From UBA10649 sp963700745 (GTDB taxonomy: Bacteria > Actinomycetota > Actinomycetes > S36-B12): 64,000 bases of DNA. Shown here piece after piece: positions 47,419 through 56,108 of this stretch. The translations under genes and the position numbers were made by a program. The stretch's first letter is position 1. The number at the start of each line of letters is the position of its first letter. The DNA is taken from positions 186,001 to 250,000 of the forward strand of contig CAVOYT010000013.1 in NCBI GenBank assembly GCA_963700745.1, written 5' to 3'. Below the pieces are notes generated by a model. The model was not told the DNA's origin, made no database searches, and was given only the letters and a program-made list of their open reading frames with translations.

Positions 47419-48645
47419 ATGAGCCCGAAACGCCCCGAAGCCATTGCCGCGATCGCAGGGACCATGCGGTCCTCCGTCTCGCGCCGTCGCCTGCTGCAGG
47501 CAGCCGGGCTCGGTGGTGCCGCCATGGTCGCTGCGGCGTGCGGCGCGGGTGGCGACGAGGCCGGGGGTGACTCGACCGGCGCCGCGTCCGCCGCCGCGGC
47601 CGAGGACATGAGCGACACGGACAAGGCGATCAACTGGTCCAACTGGCCGCTGTACATCGACGTCAACGAGGACACCGGCGAGCGGCCGACGCTCGAGGCG
47701 TTCCAGGCCGAGACCGGCATCGCGGTCACCTACACCGAGGACGTCAACGACAACAACGAGTTCTACGCCAAGGTCCGCACGCAGCTCGAGCAGGGCCAGG
47801 ACATCGGCCGCGACCTCGTCGTCCTCACGGACTGGATGGCCGCGCTGTGGATCCAGAACGGCTTCGCGCAGAAGCTCGACAAGGCGGCCATGCCGAACTC
47901 GGGCAACATCATCCCGAGCCTCGCGAGCGTCTCCTTCGACCCGAATCGCGACTACACGCTGCCGTGGCAGTCGGGCATCGGCGGCCTCGGCTACAACATC
48001 TCCGCCTACAAGGACACGACCGGCAACGACACGCTGACCACCGTCGACCAGCTGTTCGACCCGGCGCTGAAGGGCCGCGTCACGGTGCTCTCGGAGATGC
48101 GCGACACCATGGGCGTCCTGATCGCGTCGCAGGGCAATGACCCCTCCAACTTCACCGACGACCAGTTCAGCCAGGCGATCGAGCTGCTCACCCAGCAGGT
48201 CGACAGCGGCCAGATCCGCCAGGTCACGGGCAACGACTACATCGCCGCGCTGGAGTCGGGCGACGTCATCGCCGTCATCGGCTGGTCCGGCGACATCATC
48301 GCCCTCGGCGAGGAGTTCGCCTTCTCGATCCCCGAGACCGGCGGCACGCTGTGGACCGACAACATGCTCATCCCGGCGCTGGCCCAGCACAAGAAGAACG
48401 CCGAGATGATCATGAACTACTACTACGACCCGGAAGTCGCGGCTGAGGTGGCGGCATACGTCAACTACATCTGCCCAGTGGAAGGTGCGCAGGCGGCCAT
48501 GGCCAACGTCGACCCGGAGCTCGTGGACGATCCGTGGATCTTCCCGACCCAGGAGACCTTGGACCAGACCTACGTGTTCATGGAGCTCACGGCCGAGCAG
48601 AACGAGGCCTACGAGCGCGAGTTCCAGAAGGCCATCGGCAACTGA
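47419..48645 (+). CDS. potD: Polyamine ABC transporter substrate-binding lipoprotein (PotD-like)
   Basis: Extracytoplasmic polyamine-binding protein of 408 residues. A Tat-like signal (SVSRRRLLQAAGLGG) ends in a lipobox VAAAC with Cys41. The mature part has AINWSNWPLYIDVNEDTGER, TYTEDVNDNNEFYAKVRTQL, DIGRDLVVLTDWMAALWIQN, LPWQSGIGGLGYNISAYKDT and TGNDYIAALESGDVIAVIGW. GGAGG at 47404-47408 precedes the ATG. The frame is intact. It is followed directly by PotA, PotB and PotC. A paralogue lies at 56109-57299. Confidence 0.92.
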   Translation: MSPKRPEAIAAIAGTMRSSVSRRRLLQAAGLGGAAMVAAACGAGGDEAGGDSTGAASAAAAEDMSDTDKAINWSNWPLYIDVNEDTGERPTLEAFQAETGIAVTYTEDVNDNNEFYAKVRTQLEQGQDIGRDLVVLTDWMAALWIQNGFAQKLDKAAMPNSGNIIPSLASVSFDPNRDYTLPWQSGIGGLGYNISAYKDTTGNDTLTTVDQLFDPALKGRVTVLSEMRDTMGVLIASQGNDPSNFTDDQFSQAIELLTQQVDSGQIRQVTGNDYIAALESGDVIAVIGWSGDIIALGEEFAFSIPETGGTLWTDNMLIPALAQHKKNAEMIMNYYYDPEVAAEVAAYVNYICPVEGAQAAMANVDPELVDDPWIFPTQETLDQTYVFMELTAEQNEAYEREFQKAIGN

Positions 48646-48685
48646 GGACCAACCGGTCTCGACAGGCAGCAGGAGAGAGGTATCG

Positions 48686-49876
48686 GTGGCGAAGAGCGAG
48701 TCGCGCGGCGTGGAGGATCTGCACCTGCGCAATCTGACCAAGAAGTTCGGCGACATGGCGGCCGTCGACGATCTGACGTTGACCATCCCCGCAGGCTCGT
48801 TCTTCGCGCTCCTCGGGGCCTCCGGCTGCGGCAAGACCACCACCCTGCGCATGGTCGCCGGCCTGGAGGATCCGACCGGCGGCACGATCCACATCGGCGA
48901 CCAGGACATCACCGCGTTGCGCGCGTTCGAGCGACCGGTCAACACGGTGTTCCAGTCGTACGCGCTGTTCCCGCACCTCGACATCTTCGAGAACGTCGCC
49001 TTCGGCCTTCGACGCCGGAAGATCAAGGACGTCAAGGGACCAGTGGAGAAGATGCTGGACCTCGTCGAGCTGGGCCCGCTGGCCAGGCGCAAGCCGACCC
49101 AGCTGTCCGGCGGCCAGCAGCAGCGCGTCGCGGTGGCCCGCGCTCTGATCAACGAACCGGATGTCCTGCTGCTCGACGAGCCGCTCGGCGCCCTCGACCT
49201 CAAGCTGCGTCGGCAGATGCAGATCGAGCTCAAGCGCATCCAGGTCGATGTCGGCACGACCTTCGTGCACGTGACGCACGACCAGGAGGAGGCCATGACC
49301 ATGGCCGACACCGTCGCCGTCATGAACAAGGGCCGCATCGAGCAGATGGGCCATCCGGCCGACATCTACGAGCTGCCGCGCACGGTGTTCGTCGCCAACT
49401 TCCTCGGCCAGTCCAACCTGATCGAGGGTGAGCGGACCGGAACGTCCGGGAGCGACGTCCTCGTCCAGTCGCACGGTCAGACCTTCGCCATCCCCTCGGA
49501 ACGCACGTTCGCCGAGGGCTCAGGCGTCATCGTCGGCGTGCGACCGGAGAAGATCACGATCCTCGACGAGGTCGACGCCGACCGGATCCCCGAGCACCAC
49601 AACCGGATCGCAGGACGCGTGACGGATGTGTCGTACACCGGAGTGTCCACGCAGTACCTGGTGGAGACGGACTGGGATCAGGAGCTGATCGTCTTCGAGC
49701 AGAACGTCGTCGTCGGCGATCGCAGCGACGTCGGTGACCGCGTGATCCTGCACTGGTCGCCCAAGCACACGTTCGGGCTCGACGTCAGCGGCGGCGCGAC
49801 AGTCGGGGTGGACACGGAGGTCCTGGCGCTCGGCGCGCTCAACACCCGCCTCCTCGGCGACGCCAAGGGCGCCTGA
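48686..49876 (+). CDS. potA: Polyamine ABC transporter ATPase (PotA-like)
   Basis: ATP-binding subunit of 396 residues. GTG 48686 follows a purine-rich AGGAGAGAGG and opens MAKSESRGVEDLHLRNLTKK. Walker A is LLGASGCGKTTTLRMVAGLE, the Q-loop VNTVFQSYALFPHLDIFENV, the signature TQLSGGQQQRVAVARALINE, Walker B DVLLLDEPLGALDLKLRRQM and the H-loop FVHVTHDQEEAMTMADTVAV. A C-terminal TOBE domain (FAEGSGVIVGVRPEKITILD ... HTFGLD) is typical of PotA/PotG. The frame is intact and the stop is two bases before potB. Confidence 0.94.
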   Translation: MAKSESRGVEDLHLRNLTKKFGDMAAVDDLTLTIPAGSFFALLGASGCGKTTTLRMVAGLEDPTGGTIHIGDQDITALRAFERPVNTVFQSYALFPHLDIFENVAFGLRRRKIKDVKGPVEKMLDLVELGPLARRKPTQLSGGQQQRVAVARALINEPDVLLLDEPLGALDLKLRRQMQIELKRIQVDVGTTFVHVTHDQEEAMTMADTVAVMNKGRIEQMGHPADIYELPRTVFVANFLGQSNLIEGERTGTSGSDVLVQSHGQTFAIPSERTFAEGSGVIVGVRPEKITILDEVDADRIPEHHNRIAGRVTDVSYTGVSTQYLVETDWDQELIVFEQNVVVGDRSDVGDRVILHWSPKHTFGLDVSGGATVGVDTEVLALGALNTRLLGDAKGA

Positions 49877-49878
49877 GC

Positions 49879-50778
49879 ATGGTCGCCGTCGTCCCGACCA
49901 CCGGGGGCCAGGCGTCGCCGGCAGTCGTCGCGCAGCGCTCGTCGCGCACGGGCTACCTGCTGCTGTTCCCGGGCCTGGCCTGGCTGGGGGTCTTCTTCGC
50001 GATCCCCTTCGTGACCCTGTTCATGACGAGCCTCCAGCAGCCGGTCCCCGGCAAGTCGGGCAAGTACACGTTCGGGCTGGAGTTCGGCAACTACGTCGAC
50101 GGCGTTCACGGAGTACTGGCCGCTGTTCCTGCGGTCGTTCCTCTACGCGGGCATCGCCACGCTGCTCGCGCTCGCCATCGCCTACCCGCTGGCGTACTTC
50201 ATCGCGTTCAAGGCCGGCAACTGGCGATCGCCTCATGCTGGTGCTCGTCATCGCCCCGTCGTTCGCGTCGTTCCTGCTGCGCACCTACGCCTGGAAGACG
50301 ATCCTCGCCGACGAGGGCATCATCACGAGCACGCTGAACGCCCTGCACCTGCTGCCCGAGGGCCGCATCCTCAACACGGGGATCGCCGTCGTCGCGGGCC
50401 TGACGTACAACTTCCTGCCGTTCATGATCCTGCCGCTGTACGCGGCCCTGGAGAAGATCGATCCGCGACTCGTCGAGGCGGCCGGTGACCTCTACGCGTC
50501 GCCGCAGACCGCCTTCCGCAAGGTGACCTGGCCGCTGTCCCTGCCGGGCGTCGTGGCCGGAACCCTGCTGACGTTCATCCCGGCGGCCGGCGACTACATC
50601 AACGCGGCGCTCCTCGGGTCCACCGGCAACCGGATGATCGGCAACGCGATCCAGATCAACTTCATCCAGTTCCGCGACTACCCGACCGCCAGCGCCCTGT
50701 CGTTCATGCTCATGGCGGCGATCCTCGTCCTGGTGTTCACGCTATATCCGCCGCGCGGGGACGGAGGACCTCCTCTGA
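49879..50778 (+). CDS. potB: Polyamine ABC transporter permease (PotB-like, frame interrupted)
   Basis: Inner-membrane permease of 298 residues after three corrections. ATG 49879; GYLLLFPGLAWLGVFFAIPF is the first helix, with the loop FGNYVDAFTEYWPLFLRSFL. Then FAGIATLLALAIAYPLAYFI-like helices, LMLVLVIAPSFASFLLRTYA and the EAA loop ALEKIDPRLVEAAGDLYASP. Frame changes near 50105, 50225 and 50750 each fit one extra base, and 900 bases minus three is a whole number of codons. The last change restores AGTEDLL and a stop at 50776-50778 that overlaps the potC ATG by one base, so the apparent PotB-PotC fusion is not real. Confidence 0.88.
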
Positions 50779-51608
50779 TGAACTGGCTACGGAAGCACAT
50801 CATCGGGATCATCGCGGTCCTGGTCCTCGTCTACCTGTTCATCCCCATCGCGGTCATCATGGTGCTGTCGTTCAACAAGCCGGCGGGCAAGTACAACCTC
50901 AGCTGGAACGAGTTCTCCCTCGACGCGTGGACGAACCTCTGCGGCGTCCCAGGCGTGTGCTCGTCGTTCGTCACCAGCATCGAGATCGGCATCATCTCGA
51001 CGATCATCGCCACGATCCTCGGCACGATGATCGCGTTCGCGCTGGTCCGCTACCGCTTCCGCGGGCGCAGCACGACGAACCTGCTGATCTTCCTGCCGAT
51101 GGCCACTCCCGAGGTCGTCATGGGCGCCAGCCTGCTGGCGCTGTTCCTGAACCTGCGGTTCCCGCTGGGCCAGGGCACCGTGACGATCGCCCACATCATG
51201 TTCATCATCTCGTTCGTGGTGGTCACCGTGAAGGCGCGACTGCAGGGCATGGATCCTCGACTGGAGGAGGCGGCCCGCGATCTCTACGCCGATCCGCGCG
51301 GGGTCTTCCGCTACGTGACCTTCCCGCTGGTGCTGCCCGGAATCCTCGGCGCGGCGCTGCTGGGCTTCTCGCTGTCGTTCGACGACTTCATCATCAGCTT
51401 CTTCAACGCCGGCACGCTGGTCACCTTCCCGATCTACATCTGGGGTGCGGCACAGCGCGGCATCCCGGTCCAGGTCAATGCGCTGGCCACCATCGTGTTC
51501 ATCGTCGCGCTGCTCATCGTCCTGGGCGGCCAGTTCCTCAGCTACCGTCGCCGCAAGGCACTGGAGAACCCGAAGCCGCTGGCGTTCGAGCCGATGTCGC
51601 GCTCCTAG
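50778..51608 (+). CDS. potC: Polyamine ABC transporter permease (PotC-like)
   Basis: Second permease, 276 residues, opening MNWLRKHIIGIIAVLVLVYL. It has about six membrane helices, a long first loop with SFNKPAGKYNLSWNEFSLDA and two Cys (LCGVPGVCSSF). The EAA coupling loop is GMDPRLEEAARDLYADPRGV followed by FRYVTFPLVLPGILGAALLG. The frame is intact. With PotD and PotA it completes an importer for putrescine, spermidine or related polyamines. Confidence 0.93.
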   Translation: MNWLRKHIIGIIAVLVLVYLFIPIAVIMVLSFNKPAGKYNLSWNEFSLDAWTNLCGVPGVCSSFVTSIEIGIISTIIATILGTMIAFALVRYRFRGRSTTNLLIFLPMATPEVVMGASLLALFLNLRFPLGQGTVTIAHIMFIISFVVVTVKARLQGMDPRLEEAARDLYADPRGVFRYVTFPLVLPGILGAALLGFSLSFDDFIISFFNAGTLVTFPIYIWGAAQRGIPVQVNALATIVFIVALLIVLGGQFLSYRRRKALENPKPLAFEPMSRS

Positions 51609-51751
51609 CCAGGTTGTGCGACTCCGTGACTGGGTAGCATGACCTGATTCCCGGGCGGGTACGCCCGGGGTGTGCGCACTCGAAGGGACTGGTGGGACGA
51701 CGGAGCGAGAAGGCTCCGCTATCCGATCCGTCATCGTTGAGGAGTCCACCC

Positions 51752-53172
51752 GTGCAGTTCCGCTCCACCCCCGGTCCCGACGCACTGGCGTCGCTGTCCG
51801 GAACCCGGCAGTCCGTCTTCTGGCTCGACAATCCGGAACGACCTGACCCAGCGCCGCGACTCTCCGCTCCGGTCTCCTGCGACCTGCTGGTCGTCGGGGC
51901 GGGCTTCACCGGCCTGTGGACCGCACTGCTCGCCAAGCAGCAGGACCCCGACCGGGACGTCGTCCTCGTGGAGGGCGGACGCGCCGCCGACGGCGCCACG
52001 GGGCGCAACGGTGGCTTCGTGTCGAGTTCGCTCACCCACGGCTTCGCCAACGGCGCGGAGCGCTGGCCCGACGACATGCCGACGCTGCTGCGCCTGGGCC
52101 GCGAGAACCTCGATGCGATCGAGCGAACCGTGACCGAGCTCGGCATCGACTGTGACTTCATCCGCTCGGGTGAGCTCGACGTGGCCGTCGAGTCGTACCA
52201 GCTGGCCGGACTCGAGGAGCATGTGGCAGCCGCCTCGGCCATGGGGGAGCAGATGACACTGCTCGGTGCCGACGAGGTCAGGGCGCGGATCGACTCACCC
52301 GAGCTACCTGGGTGCGGCGCTCGACGTGGACGGGGTCGCCCTCGTCGATCCGGCGCGCCTGGCCTGGGGCCTTCGGCAGGCGTGCCTCGATGCCGGGGTA
52401 CGCGTGTTCGAGCGGACGCCGATCCGCGGACTCATCTCGAACGGCGGGCGCAGTGGTCGCGACGTCCGACGACGGCGTCATCACGGCTGATCGCGTCGCC
52501 CTCGCCACGAACGCGTACCCGCCGCTGCTCAAGCGACTGTCCCACTACGTGGTCCCGGTCTACGACTACGTGCTGGTCACCGAGCCGCTCACGGCCGAGC
52601 AGCGGGAAGCCATCGGGTGGACCGGCCGCGAGGGCGTCAGCGATACCGGCAACCAGTTCCACTACTACCGGACCACGGCGGACGGCCGCATCCTGTGGGG
52701 CGGCTATGACGCGATCTACCACCGTGGCAACGGCTTCGGCCCTCAGTACGAGAACAACCAGGAGAGCTACGAACTGCTCGCCGAGCACTTCCTGCAGACC
52801 TTCCCGCAGTTGCGCGGCATCCGGTTCTCGCATGCGTGGGGCGGGGCCATCGACACCTGCTCGCGCTTCAGTGCCTTCTGGGGCACGGCGATGGACGGCC
52901 GCGTCGCCTACGTCGCCGGCTACACCGGCCTCGGCGTCGGGGCCTCGCGGTTCGGCGCGGCGACCATGCTGGACCTGCTCGACGGCCGTGACACCGAGCG
53001 CACCCGCCTGGAGATGGTGCGCACCAAGCCGCTGCCCTTCCCGCCGGAGCCGATCCGGTCGCTCGGCATCGGCTGGACGACCGCGTCGCTGAAGAAGGCC
53101 GACGCCCGTCAGGGCCGGCGCGACGTGTGGCTGCGGCTGCTGGATCGTCTCGGCCTCGGGTTCGACTCGTGA
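51752..53172 (+). CDS. FAD-dependent amine oxidoreductase, DAO family (two frame changes)
   Basis: Gamma-glutamylputrescine-oxidase-like flavoprotein of 472 residues after correction. GTG 51752 lies seven bases after GAGGAG and opens MQFRSTPGPDALASLSGTRQ. FAD motifs: CDLLVVGAGFTGLWTALLAK, GGRAADGATGRNGGFVSSSL, FIRSGELDVAVESYQLAGLE and the C-terminal VAYVAGYTGLGVGASRFGAA. YLGAALDVDGVALVDPARLA, YVVPVYDYVLVTEPLTAEQR and FHYYRTTADGRILWGGYDAI are also family-like. Extra bases near 52305 and 52447 explain the frame. Its place after potABCD suggests a polyamine substrate. No PuuA or PuuD gene is in the window, so free putrescine or another amine may be the substrate. Confidence 0.86.
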
Positions 53173-53180
53173 CCCTTCGT

Positions 53181-53238
53181 CGAGTGTGCCGTTGTTGGGG
53201 TCCGGGCTCCGCCCGTGACCCCAACAACGGCACACTCG
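53181..53238. repeat. Perfect 22-bp inverted repeat (extragenic palindrome or terminator)
   Basis: The arms 53181-53202 and 53217-53238 are exact reverse complements over 22 bases. Between them CGGGC (53203-53207) and GCCCG (53211-53215) extend the hairpin by five pairs around a three-base loop, with one bulged base. It begins eight bases after the FAD oxidoreductase stop and ends 28 bases before the ureohydrolase start. Both arms contain GTTGTTGGGGTC-like sequence, unlike the shorter G+C hairpins elsewhere here. Confidence 0.9.
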
Positions 53239-53266
53239 CCAAGCGAGAATCTCGTCGGTTGCGGGC

Positions 53267-54292
53267 ATGACCCGCTACGGCAGCATGTTCGGCCCGGACA
53301 TCACCTTCCTCGGGGTCGACCGGTGTGACCTGGGCGATCCGGAGAGCTTCGCGGACGCCGACGTCGTCATCCTCGGCGCGCCGTTCGACGGGGGGACTTC
53401 GTACCGCAGCGGTGCCCGCTTCGGGCCGTCGGCCATGCGCTCGGCCTGCTACCTGGACCACGACGGGTCGCGGCCGTCGCTGGCCCTGCGCGTCGATGGG
53501 CTGCGCGACATCCGCGTGGTCGACGGTGGCGACGTGGAGATGTTCAGCGGCGACGCCGCCACGGCCTGCGCCGCCCTGGAGCGGGTGGTCGAGGCCGTCG
53601 CCTCGTCCGGAGCCATCCCACTCGTCCTCGGGGGCGACCACACCATCACCTGGCCGGACGTGACCGGCGTGGCACGCGCCCGCGGCTGGGGCCGGGTCGG
53701 GGTGATCCACTTCGACGCTCACGCGGACACCGGGGACATCTCCTTCGGGTCGCTCGTCGGGCACGGCCAGCCGATGCGCCGTCTTATCGAGTCGGGGGCG
53801 GCCCGCGGCGACCGCTTCCTGCAGATCGGCCTGCGGGGCTACTGGCCGCCACCTGACGTGCTGGAGTGGATGGCCGAGCAGGGCATGCGCAGCTACGAGA
53901 TGACCGAGATCGTCGAGAGAGGGCTCGGTGCCTGCCTCACCGAGGCCTTCGCCATCGCCATGGACGACTGCGACGGGGTGTTCCTGAGCGTCGACATCGA
54001 CGTATGCGACCCGGGCCATGCGCCGGGAACCGGGACGCCGGAACCAGGCGGCCTGTCCGCGCGAGATCTGCTCGATGCGGTGCGGCGCATCTGCTACGAG
54101 CTGCCCGTTCTGGGTCTGGATATCGTGGAGGTCGCACCTCCGTACGACCACGCGGACATCACCGCCCTGCTGGGCAACCGCGTGGCGCTCGAAGCCCTTT
54201 CGGCGATCGCCAGACGCCGAAAGGACGACCGCGACGGCACGCGCTGGGATCCGCGTCAGCCGTTGCTCACCGACCGGATCCCGGGAGAGTAG
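53267..54292 (+). CDS. speB: Agmatinase-family ureohydrolase
   Basis: Dinuclear manganese hydrolase releasing urea, most likely from agmatine to give putrescine; guanidinobutyrate is an alternative substrate. The 341-residue product has VVILGAPFDGGTSYRSGARF, LVLGGDHTITWPDVTG (first Mn ligand His), VIHFDAHADTGDISFGSLVG (DAHAD) and FLSVDIDVCDPGHAPGTGTP (SVDIDxxDP), followed by EPGG. The frame is intact. It is positioned between the amine oxidase and the saccharopine-dehydrogenase-like gene, three bases from the latter, within a polyamine operon. Confidence 0.9.
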   Translation: MTRYGSMFGPDITFLGVDRCDLGDPESFADADVVILGAPFDGGTSYRSGARFGPSAMRSACYLDHDGSRPSLALRVDGLRDIRVVDGGDVEMFSGDAATACAALERVVEAVASSGAIPLVLGGDHTITWPDVTGVARARGWGRVGVIHFDAHADTGDISFGSLVGHGQPMRRLIESGAARGDRFLQIGLRGYWPPPDVLEWMAEQGMRSYEMTEIVERGLGACLTEAFAIAMDDCDGVFLSVDIDVCDPGHAPGTGTPEPGGLSARDLLDAVRRICYELPVLGLDIVEVAPPYDHADITALLGNRVALEALSAIARRRKDDRDGTRWDPRQPLLTDRIPGE

Positions 54293-54294
54293 CC

Positions 54295-55519
54295 ATGCGC
54301 GTCCTCGCAGTTGGAGCAGGCGGAGTCGGCACGTCGGCGGCCTTGATCGCGGCCCGACGGGACTTCTTCGAGCACTGGGTGGTGTCGGACTACGACGCCT
54401 CCCGCGCGTCTGCCGTCGTCGACCGCCTGGGCGACCCGCGGTTCGTCGCGGCGCAGGTCGACGCGTCGAGCGCCGACGCGGTGGCGGCCCTGTGCCGCGA
54501 GCATGAGATCACCCACGTGCTCAACGTCGTTGACCCGCGGTTCGTCATGCCGATCTTCGACGGAGCGTTTGCGGCCGGCGCCGACTACCTCGACACCGCG
54601 ATGAGCCTGTCCCGACCGCATCCGGCCAATCCCTACGCCGAGGCGGGCGTCAAGCTGGGCGACGAGCAGTTCGCGCAGGCAGGGGAGTGGGAGGCGCGCG
54701 GACGCTTGGCCCTGTGCGGCATCGGGGTCGAGCCGGGCCTGGCCGACGTCTTCGCCCGCTACGCCTCGGACCACCTGTTCAGCGAGATCGACGAGATCGG
54801 CATTCGTGACGGCGCCAACCTGGTCGTCGAGGGCTACGACTTCGCCCCGTCCTTCTCGATCTGGACCACCATCGAGGAGTGCCTCAACCCGCCGGTGATC
54901 TGGGAGAAGGGCAAGGGCTGGTTCACGACGCCGCCGTTCTCTGAGCCGGAGGTGTTCGACTTCCCCGACGGCATCGGCCCGGTCGAGGTCATCAACGTCG
55001 AGCACGAGGAAGTCCTCCTCGTTCCCCGGTGGATCGACTGCAAGCGCGTGACGTTCAAGTACGGCCTCGGAGACGAGTTCATCGACGTCCTCAAGACCCT
55101 CCACAAGCTCGGACTGGACCGGACGGAGCCGGTCATGGTCAAGGGACAGCCGGTGAGCCCGCGCGACATGGTGGCGGCCGCCCTGCCCGATCCGGCGACG
55201 CTGGGCGACAAGATGTCCGGGAAGACCTGCGCCGGCACGTGGGTCACCGGCACCGGCACGGACGGCCAGCCACGCGAGGTGTACCTCTACCACGTCGCCG
55301 ACAACGAGTGGACCATGGCGGAGTACGGCGTCCAGGCAGTGGTCTGGCAGACCGCCATGAACCCCGTGATCGCGCTGGAACTCCTCTCGACCGGGGCGTG
55401 GCAGGCTACCGGCGTCGCTGGGCCCGGAGGCGTTCGACGCCGTGCCGTACCTGGATCTCATGTCGGTCGGCTACGGCCAGCCCTACGGCATCGACGAGCG
55501 GACGCCGCAGGGCGCATGA
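54295..55519 (+). CDS. Saccharopine-dehydrogenase-like protein, possibly polyamine related (one frame change)
   Basis: NAD(P)-binding protein of 407 residues after removal of one extra base near 55417. It opens with the Rossmann motif MRVLAVGAGGVGTSAALIAA. It then has THVLNVVDPRFVMPIFDGAF, ADYLDTAMSLSRPHPANPYA, LALCGIGVEPGLADVFARYA, TTIEECLNPPVIWEKGKGWF and VEHEEVLLVPRWIDCKRVTF. The corrected end is FDAVPYLDLMSVGYGQPYGI, then DERTPQGA. It belongs to the Lys1/carboxynorspermidine-dehydrogenase superfamily. Polyamine operon position suggests a polyamine-linked imine reductase or dehydrogenase, but no decarboxylase partner is present. The exact reaction is unknown. Confidence 0.8.
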
Positions 55520-55531
55520 CCGGGCGGGGAA

Positions 55532-55993
55532 TCAGCCCCTGAACGTGATCGTGAACAGCGTGTACTTGCCGTTCACGATGAGTCGGTATCGGTAAACACC
55601 GTTGCACCAGCCACCGGACTGGCAGTAGGGGTTGAGGTCGAGGGTGGCCTTCCCCGACTTGGTCAGGGCCGAGTCCTCGCGCTTCCAGACGCCGTCCTTC
55701 TTGTACTGGAGCTTCACGAACTGCTGCGGGCGGGCCGGCTCGGCGAAGACCAGTAGGTGCGGCAGGTTGGCCTGGGTCCCGTAGGTGCTCTCCCTGAACG
55801 TCCGCTTCTTGGCGTCGACGCCGTCGCTCCACTCCCAGTAGAACTGTTGCGCAGCCGGGATCAGGCTCACCGCAGCTCCCGGCTCGGCCGTAGGTGCCGG
55901 TGCTGCCGTCGCCGGTCCACCGAGGCTCAGCGCTACAGCGACCGCGGCTCCGGTGACGATCGCACTCCGGACAGCAGTTGTGATGATGCGCAT
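55532..55993 (-). CDS. Small secreted protein of unknown function
   Basis: A 153-residue protein with a clear signal peptide (MRIITTAVRSAIVTGAAVAV ... GGPATAAPAPTAEP). The mature part is rich in aromatic and polar residues with alternating pattern (FYWEWSDGVDAKKRTFREST, FVKLQYKKDGVWKREDSALT, ATLDLNPYCQSGGWCNGVYR, YRLIVNGKYTLFTITFRG), suggesting a beta-sandwich; the two Cys could form a disulfide. ATG 55993 is chosen because the signal peptide begins there. I do not recognise the family. It is convergent with the polyamine operon and 12 bases from its end. Confidence 0.75.
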   Translation of the reverse strand: MRIITTAVRSAIVTGAAVAVALSLGGPATAAPAPTAEPGAAVSLIPAAQQFYWEWSDGVDAKKRTFRESTYGTQANLPHLLVFAEPARPQQFVKLQYKKDGVWKREDSALTKSGKATLDLNPYCQSGGWCNGVYRYRLIVNGKYTLFTITFRG

Positions 55994-56108
55994 GGCGGCC
56001 CCCTCCAACGAACGTCGGGCCGGCCGTGGGGCACAGCCCCGGACCCAACCCACGATAGAGACCGACGTCACCGAGCGGCAGTGACTTTCGGCCCCTCGTG
56101 GCGTCCGG

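Noticed and set aside
47113..49365. A 750-codon open frame on the minus strand across potD and potA
   Set aside because: Antisense to intact, conserved genes; low-complexity composition and no family motif.
50235..51608. Apparent PotB-PotC fusion protein
   Set aside because: One extra base near 50750 hides the potB stop; removing it gives AGTEDLL and a stop overlapping the potC ATG.
52868..54151. A long minus-strand frame opposite the amine oxidase and ureohydrolase genes
   Set aside because: The plus strand carries Mn-binding and FAD motifs over the same bases; the antisense frame has no recognisable content.
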